A stretch of DNA of 64,000 nucleotides from JAIQFL01 sp035501495. Its GTDB lineage: Bacteria > Acidobacteriota > Terriglobia > Bryobacterales > Bryobacteraceae. The DNA is taken from contig DATJWB010000160.1 in the NCBI GenBank assembly GCA_035501495.1, positions 1 through 64,000 of the forward strand, in the 5' to 3' direction. How positions within the stretch are numbered: the stretch's first letter is position 1; every line of letters starts with the position of its first letter. A program made the position numbers and the translations under genes. Positions 61,998 through 64,000 of this stretch are shown here, in pieces. Under the pieces are notes generated by a model that was not told where the DNA came from, did no database searches, and worked only from the letters and a program-made list of their open reading frames with translations.

Positions 61998-62218
61998 TTC
62001 CTTGCTCCTTTGTGCCATTTGACTCTTGCACTCTCACCTTCGCGATGAGTTATGGCACGCGGAATTCCAGGCAGCCGGCGGCGCTAACTCCAGTAAAACC
62101 GTCGTGCCGGTGCTGTGATCCTGCCGAAAGGCGAGCGGATTCTCGGCTTCTGCCGGAATTGCGTCACCAACTGCCAAACCAGACGTGTCGCGGAAGCTCG
62201 TGGACTGGCGGCGCCGCA

Positions 62219-63629
62219 TTACTCCCAGCCTCCGCCGAGCGCCTTATATAGCTGCACGACGCTCAGGAGTTCCGCGTAACGGATCTGGGCCAGGGTCAAC
62301 TCTGCCTGAAACAGGTCCCGGTCGGCATCCAGGGCGTTGAGTTGCGTGTCAACGCCGCCGCGGTAGCGCAAGTAGGCAAGGCTCTTGCGATCCTGGAGAG
62401 CGATAACCAGGGTCTCCTGCTCGATGCGGGCTCTCGTGGGTGCGCTGATGCGCAATCAGCGCATCGGAAACTTCGCTGAAGGCCGTCTGGATGGACTTCT
62501 GGTACGCGATTTGCGCGCGCTCCCGTTCCGCCTCCGCCACGCGGACGTTGGACTTGAGGCGCCCGCCGGTGAAGATCGGCTGGGTGACCTGCGGGACGAA
62601 GCTCCAGGCGCCGTTCGGACCGGAAAAGAGGTTCGCCAGGCGGGTGCTTTGGCCGCCCAACACGCCGCTCAGGCTGATCTGGGGGAAGTAGGCCGCCTTG
62701 GCGACGCCGATATTCGCATTTGTCGCGATGAGCGCTTGCTCGGCGGCGCGGATGTCGGGCCGTCGTTCGAGGAGCGCCGAAGGCAGCCCTGCCGGCACCG
62801 CAGGGACTTCCTGCTCGATCAGGCTGCGGCCTCGTGCGACGCCCTCCGGATTGCGGCCAAGCAACAGGGACACCCGGTTCTCCGTCTGCTCGATCTGCTG
62901 CCGAACAACCGGAATTGTCTGGGCCGCGCTGCTCACGAGCTGTTCGGCCTGGCGGAGATCGAGGCGGGTGGCGACCCCGCCGCCTTGCCGCTCGCCCACC
63001 AGGCGCAGCGATTCGCGGCGCGACTCCAGGGTGCGCTGCGAGATCTGGAGCTCGCCGTCCAACTCCAACAGTTGGAAGTAGTCGCCGGCGACTTCGCTTA
63101 CCAGGCTGCTGATGACGGCCTTGCGGTTCTCCTCGGCATTGAGAAGACTGGCGCGAGCGGCCTCGGTGGAGCGACGAAGCCTTCCCCAGAGATCGACCTC
63201 GAAGGACAACAGGTTGAGCGTGGCCTGGCCCCAGTTTCGATTTTGGCTGGAGACAAACGACTGCGGGAGTGGAAACTGGCCGTCCCGGGACAGGCGGCTG
63301 ATTTCGAGGGCGCCGCTGGCCTCGAGCTGCGGAAGCTGGTTCGAGCGGGCAATGCCCAAGCTGGCGCGAGCCTCCTGGACCCGGGCGGCCGCATCCAGCA
63401 GATCGTAGTTCTGCTCGAGCGCGACGCGGACCAGGTCTTGAAGCCTTTCGTCGTTGAATACCTCGAACCATTTCAGGTCTGCGAGTGAGGCAGCCTGCGG
63501 CGCGGGAAGCGGCGACGGCGCCCGGAAGTTCGCCGGAACCGTTACCGGCGGCCGCTTGTAGTTCGGCCCAACGGTACACCCCGTAAGCAGAATCGCCGAG
63601 AGGGTGGTTGCCATGCGTGAGGTTCTCAT
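62219..63629 (-). CDS. TolC/NodT-family outer membrane efflux lipoprotein, frameshifted near the C-terminus
   Basis: Start ATG at 63629, lipobox LLTGC (Cys 18), then the NodT/OprM core (YKRPPVTVPANFR, QVTQPIFTGGRL). The first frame ends at 62349. The correct ending (ARIEQETLVIALQDR, then YRGGVDTQLNALDADRDLF and QLYKALGGGWE) is in the next frame and runs to 62219. The break is an extra base in the GGG run at 62438-62440. Complete except for this, the protein would be about 469 residues. It forms the outer-membrane channel of the RND pump whose C-terminus lies beside it. Confidence 0.85.
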
Positions 63630-63630
63630 G

Positions 63631-64000
63631 TCAGTCTCCCTGAGCGGGCGCCGGGGCCGGCCCCATCTCTACGGAGGGAGCCTGCACTCCAGACAGCTTC
63701 TCGACTAAATAGAAGATGGCGGGGACAAAAAACCTGCCGATGAACGTCTCTGCCACCATTCCGCCGATCACCGTGGTCCCCATCACCTGGCGGGCGATGG
63801 ACCCGGCGCCCGATGCTGTCCACAGCGGAACGCATCCGAGGATGAACGCGAATGACGTCATGAGCAGAGGCCGCAGGCGAAGCCTGGCCGCCTCCAGCGC
63901 CGCTTCCACCAGGGGTTTGCCGCGTTCGTACTGGTCCTTCGCAAACGCGACAATCAGGATCGAGTTCTTGGCGCCCAGGCCGATCAGCATCACGAGGCCG
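63631..64000 (-). CDS. RND efflux transporter (HAE1/AcrB-like), C-terminal fragment cut by window edge
   Basis: The visible about 122 residues (LVMLIGLGAKNSILIVAFAK, RLRPLLMTSFAFILG, FFVPAIFYLVEKL) are the last membrane helices of an AcrB/HAE1-type proton-driven efflux pump. The rest lies outside the window. The stop at 63631 is directly followed by the channel gene, so pump and channel form one operon; the periplasmic adaptor, if present, would be outside. Confidence 0.9.
   Translation of the reverse strand, partial: GLVMLIGLGAKNSILIVAFAKDQYERGKPLVEAALEAARLRLRPLLMTSFAFILGCVPLWTASGAGSIARQVMGTTVIGGMVAETFIGRFFVPAIFYLVEKLSGVQAPSVEMGPAPAPAQGD

Overview
The window looks like chromosome from an acidobacterium of the Solibacter/Bryobacterales type. 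The evidence is a large SBBP/BNR-repeat protein ending in the C-terminal domain known from Candidatus Solibacter, an Oar-like TonB receptor with a carboxypeptidase-regulatory N-terminus, a DUF1800/DUF1501 pair, and a membrane-anchored winged-helix protein fused to a TolB-type propeller. This is inferred from gene content and family knowledge; no search was run.

Layout. 1-4834 (minus): edge-cut methyltransferase, TonB-type receptor, exported M20 hydrolase. 4835-9060: a gene-poor 0.8 kb, then an accessory plus-strand group (epoxide-hydrolase-like protein, enoyl-CoA hydratase-like protein, a short orphan ORF, DUF4331 protein), followed at 9086-9547 by a decayed partial copy of the hydratase gene whose last 51 bp are inverted. 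9753-17018: glycoside hydrolase, GAF-GAF-ANTAR regulator, TMTC-like membrane TPR protein, esterase, leucine-rich repeat protein. 17031-32216: DUF1501/DUF1800 pair, flagellar-rod-like small protein, RraA-like protein, ABC ATPase, exported proteins, amidase coupled to a PCP-reductase-like small protein, the giant SBBP protein, hybrid histidine kinase, ROK kinase. 32363-32848: a decayed minimal-nucleotidyltransferase gene with its small partner.

32868-42747 (minus) is a partial complex I operon in the order nuoC-D-I-J-K-L-M-N-H. nuoA, B, E, F and G are absent, and nuoH lies at the far end. NuoL carries a His-rich insertion, NuoM ends in a tail encoded by a GC-rich inverted-repeat element, and a second such element separates nuoD from nuoI. 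A promoter candidate lies just before nuoC.

43067-48859 holds the regulator-propeller protein, an unrecognised protein, a radical SAM enzyme, a PIG-L deacetylase and a PRC-barrel protein. 49018-61218 (plus) is a nearly gapless respiratory operon: alternative complex III (actA-F plus a small membrane protein), a Sco-type copper chaperone, and a caa3-type oxidase (coxB-A-C-D). Together these would carry electrons from quinol through c-hemes to oxygen. The window ends on the minus strand with a beta-barrel protein, a TolC/NodT-type lipoprotein and the C-terminus of an RND pump.

Two conserved genes, actB and the TolC/NodT gene, are each split by a single-base frameshift, and the nucleotidyltransferase has at least two. 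The first two may be sequence errors and should be checked against reads before being treated as biology. No tRNA, rRNA, CRISPR array or complete insertion sequence was seen.
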